NCBI GenBank assembly: GCA_015179025.1
Contig: WHUX01000183.1
Location: 1 to 64,000, forward strand
Length of the DNA stretch: 64,000 bases
Direction: 5' to 3'
From: Terfezia claveryi
Taxonomy: Eukaryota; Ascomycota; Pezizomycetes; Pezizales; Pezizaceae
Shown: in pieces, positions 63,480 to 64,000 of the stretch
Layout: every line of letters begins with the position of its first letter
Numbering within the stretch: position 1 is the first letter of the stretch
The notes under the pieces: generated by a model
The model's input: the letters and a program-made list of their open reading frames with translations, nothing else
What the model was told of the DNA's origin: nothing
Databases searched by the model: none
Made by a program: the position numbers and the translations under genes

Positions 63480-64000
63480 TGACGAGACTTCTTGTGAAAA
63501 TGTTTTTTTTGCACAACAATTGTGCAAGCTGAGATTGAATAAAATGAAATCCGGAATGCGCACGTGGGCATGTGGTTAAATAAATCAAATAAATGCTATC
63601 CTTCTGTGAAATTCAAAGTCCCCTCCAACAAAGCTAATCCGACACTATTCAATCAAGAAATAGGAGGAATGAAACCAGATATACCAATTCAGACCTTCTC
63701 CCTGATCTACTCAGAGCATTTATAGCCCCTCCGCTATCTCCACGATGGCTACCAAACCTTTCTCAATATCCTCCTTAACCATAAACACAACCTCCCACAT
63801 TTTCATGCGCTTCAGAGTTGCCCACTGAGTAATCTTGGTGATTCCGTTCTCCATCCACTCCTGAACCATAAGGATGACCAAGAACCTAAACGTGTCCTCC
63901 TTAAGCCTGGTGCTCATCAACATACACCAGCGTTCCCCTGGGAAACCTTCATCGTAGGTGATAAAACCGAAAAGTTCTAGGAATTTCGTGAGCTCAGCCT
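63480..64000 (-). mobile_element. Small-ORF element, copy 4 (runs off the window)
   Basis: The 3' end GACTTCTTGTGAAAATG at 63486-63502, GAAATCCGGAATGCGCACGT near 63548, AAGTCCCCTCCAACAAAGCT near 63619, and GAAACCAGATATACCAATTC near 63670 match copy 1 closely. It lies about 10 bp from the 5' side of copy 3, in the same orientation. Confidence 0.8.
63720..64000 (-). CDS. Small-ORF element protein, copy 4 (partial)
   Basis: The frame is open from the stop at 63720 to the window end. It reads, from the edge, ELTKFLELFGFITYDEGFPG then ERWCMLMSTRLKEDTFRFLV, QEWMENGITKITQWATLKRM, WEVVFMVKEDIEKGLVAIVE and IAEGL. It is close to copy 1 (RWYILMSHRTSEEKFRIF, QEWIEIGITRMAEWITLR, MVKEDVE). The N-terminus lies beyond 64000. 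Two copies, 53 kb apart, both open and similar, suggest recent activity of the element or selection. Confidence 0.65.
   Translation of the reverse strand, partial: AELTKFLELFGFITYDEGFPGERWCMLMSTRLKEDTFRFLVILMVQEWMENGITKITQWATLKRMKMWEVVFMVKEDIEKGLVAIVEIAEGL

Overview
The window looks like a repeat-rich, gene-poor stretch of a filamentous ascomycete nuclear genome. The evidence seen is short spliceosomal introns of 53-64 nt with TACTAAC-type branch points, an H2A.Z histone, a fungal-type hybrid histidine kinase, a Ydj1/Mas5-type DnaJ, Tad-like LINE remnants, and Ty1/copia and Ty3/gypsy fragments. A truffle-like (Pezizomycetes) genome would fit the low gene density and many decayed retroelements, but that is an inference and no marker in the window proves it.

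Only five host genes can be supported, all on the minus strand: H2A.Z (27335-28148), a hybrid histidine kinase (32441-35077), an F-box-like cysteine-rich protein (40324-41112), a DnaJ co-chaperone paralog that has lost its HPD motif (43386-44693), and an unrecognised two-exon gene (53203-54146). They do not form a pathway or cluster. They are islands between repeats.

Layout. 1-9 kb is dominated by tandem arrays: a 23-bp minisatellite (1930-2615, resuming 6398-8130), a 24-bp array of about 59 units (2623-4034) abutting a copia integrase fragment, a GCTCGCAC-rich array (5060-5425) and about nine copies of a 90-bp unit (5520-6300). A solo LTR with a 5-bp target duplication sits inside the 23-bp array. 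9-16 kb holds LINE debris, a small-ORF mobile element, a TA-flanked MITE, palindromic 55-bp repeats and a pogo-like transposase pseudogene. 16.1-17 kb holds a hairpin-forming dimeric array. 18-27 kb holds three long minus-strand copies of a LINE-derived unit that carries ORF1 joined directly to the LINE 3' end. 27-35 kb carries H2A.Z, a foldback element and the kinase. 36-46 kb carries the F-box-like gene and the DnaJ gene between a SINE with perfect target duplications, an inverted duplication and more LINE ends. 46-53 kb is a nest of LINE, gypsy and copia pol fragments. 53-57.5 kb has the unknown gene and two ORF1 copies of a second LINE family. 59-64 kb has further ORF1-type copies, a gypsy fragment fused to one of them, and two adjacent copies of the small-ORF element, the last running off the window.

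The most interesting candidate for something undescribed is the roughly 1-kb repeated element with a conserved AATAACAATG start and an ORF of about 100 codons (four copies, at least two open). The hairpin dimer array, the MITE that keeps a transposase C-terminus, and the HPD-less DnaJ paralog come next.
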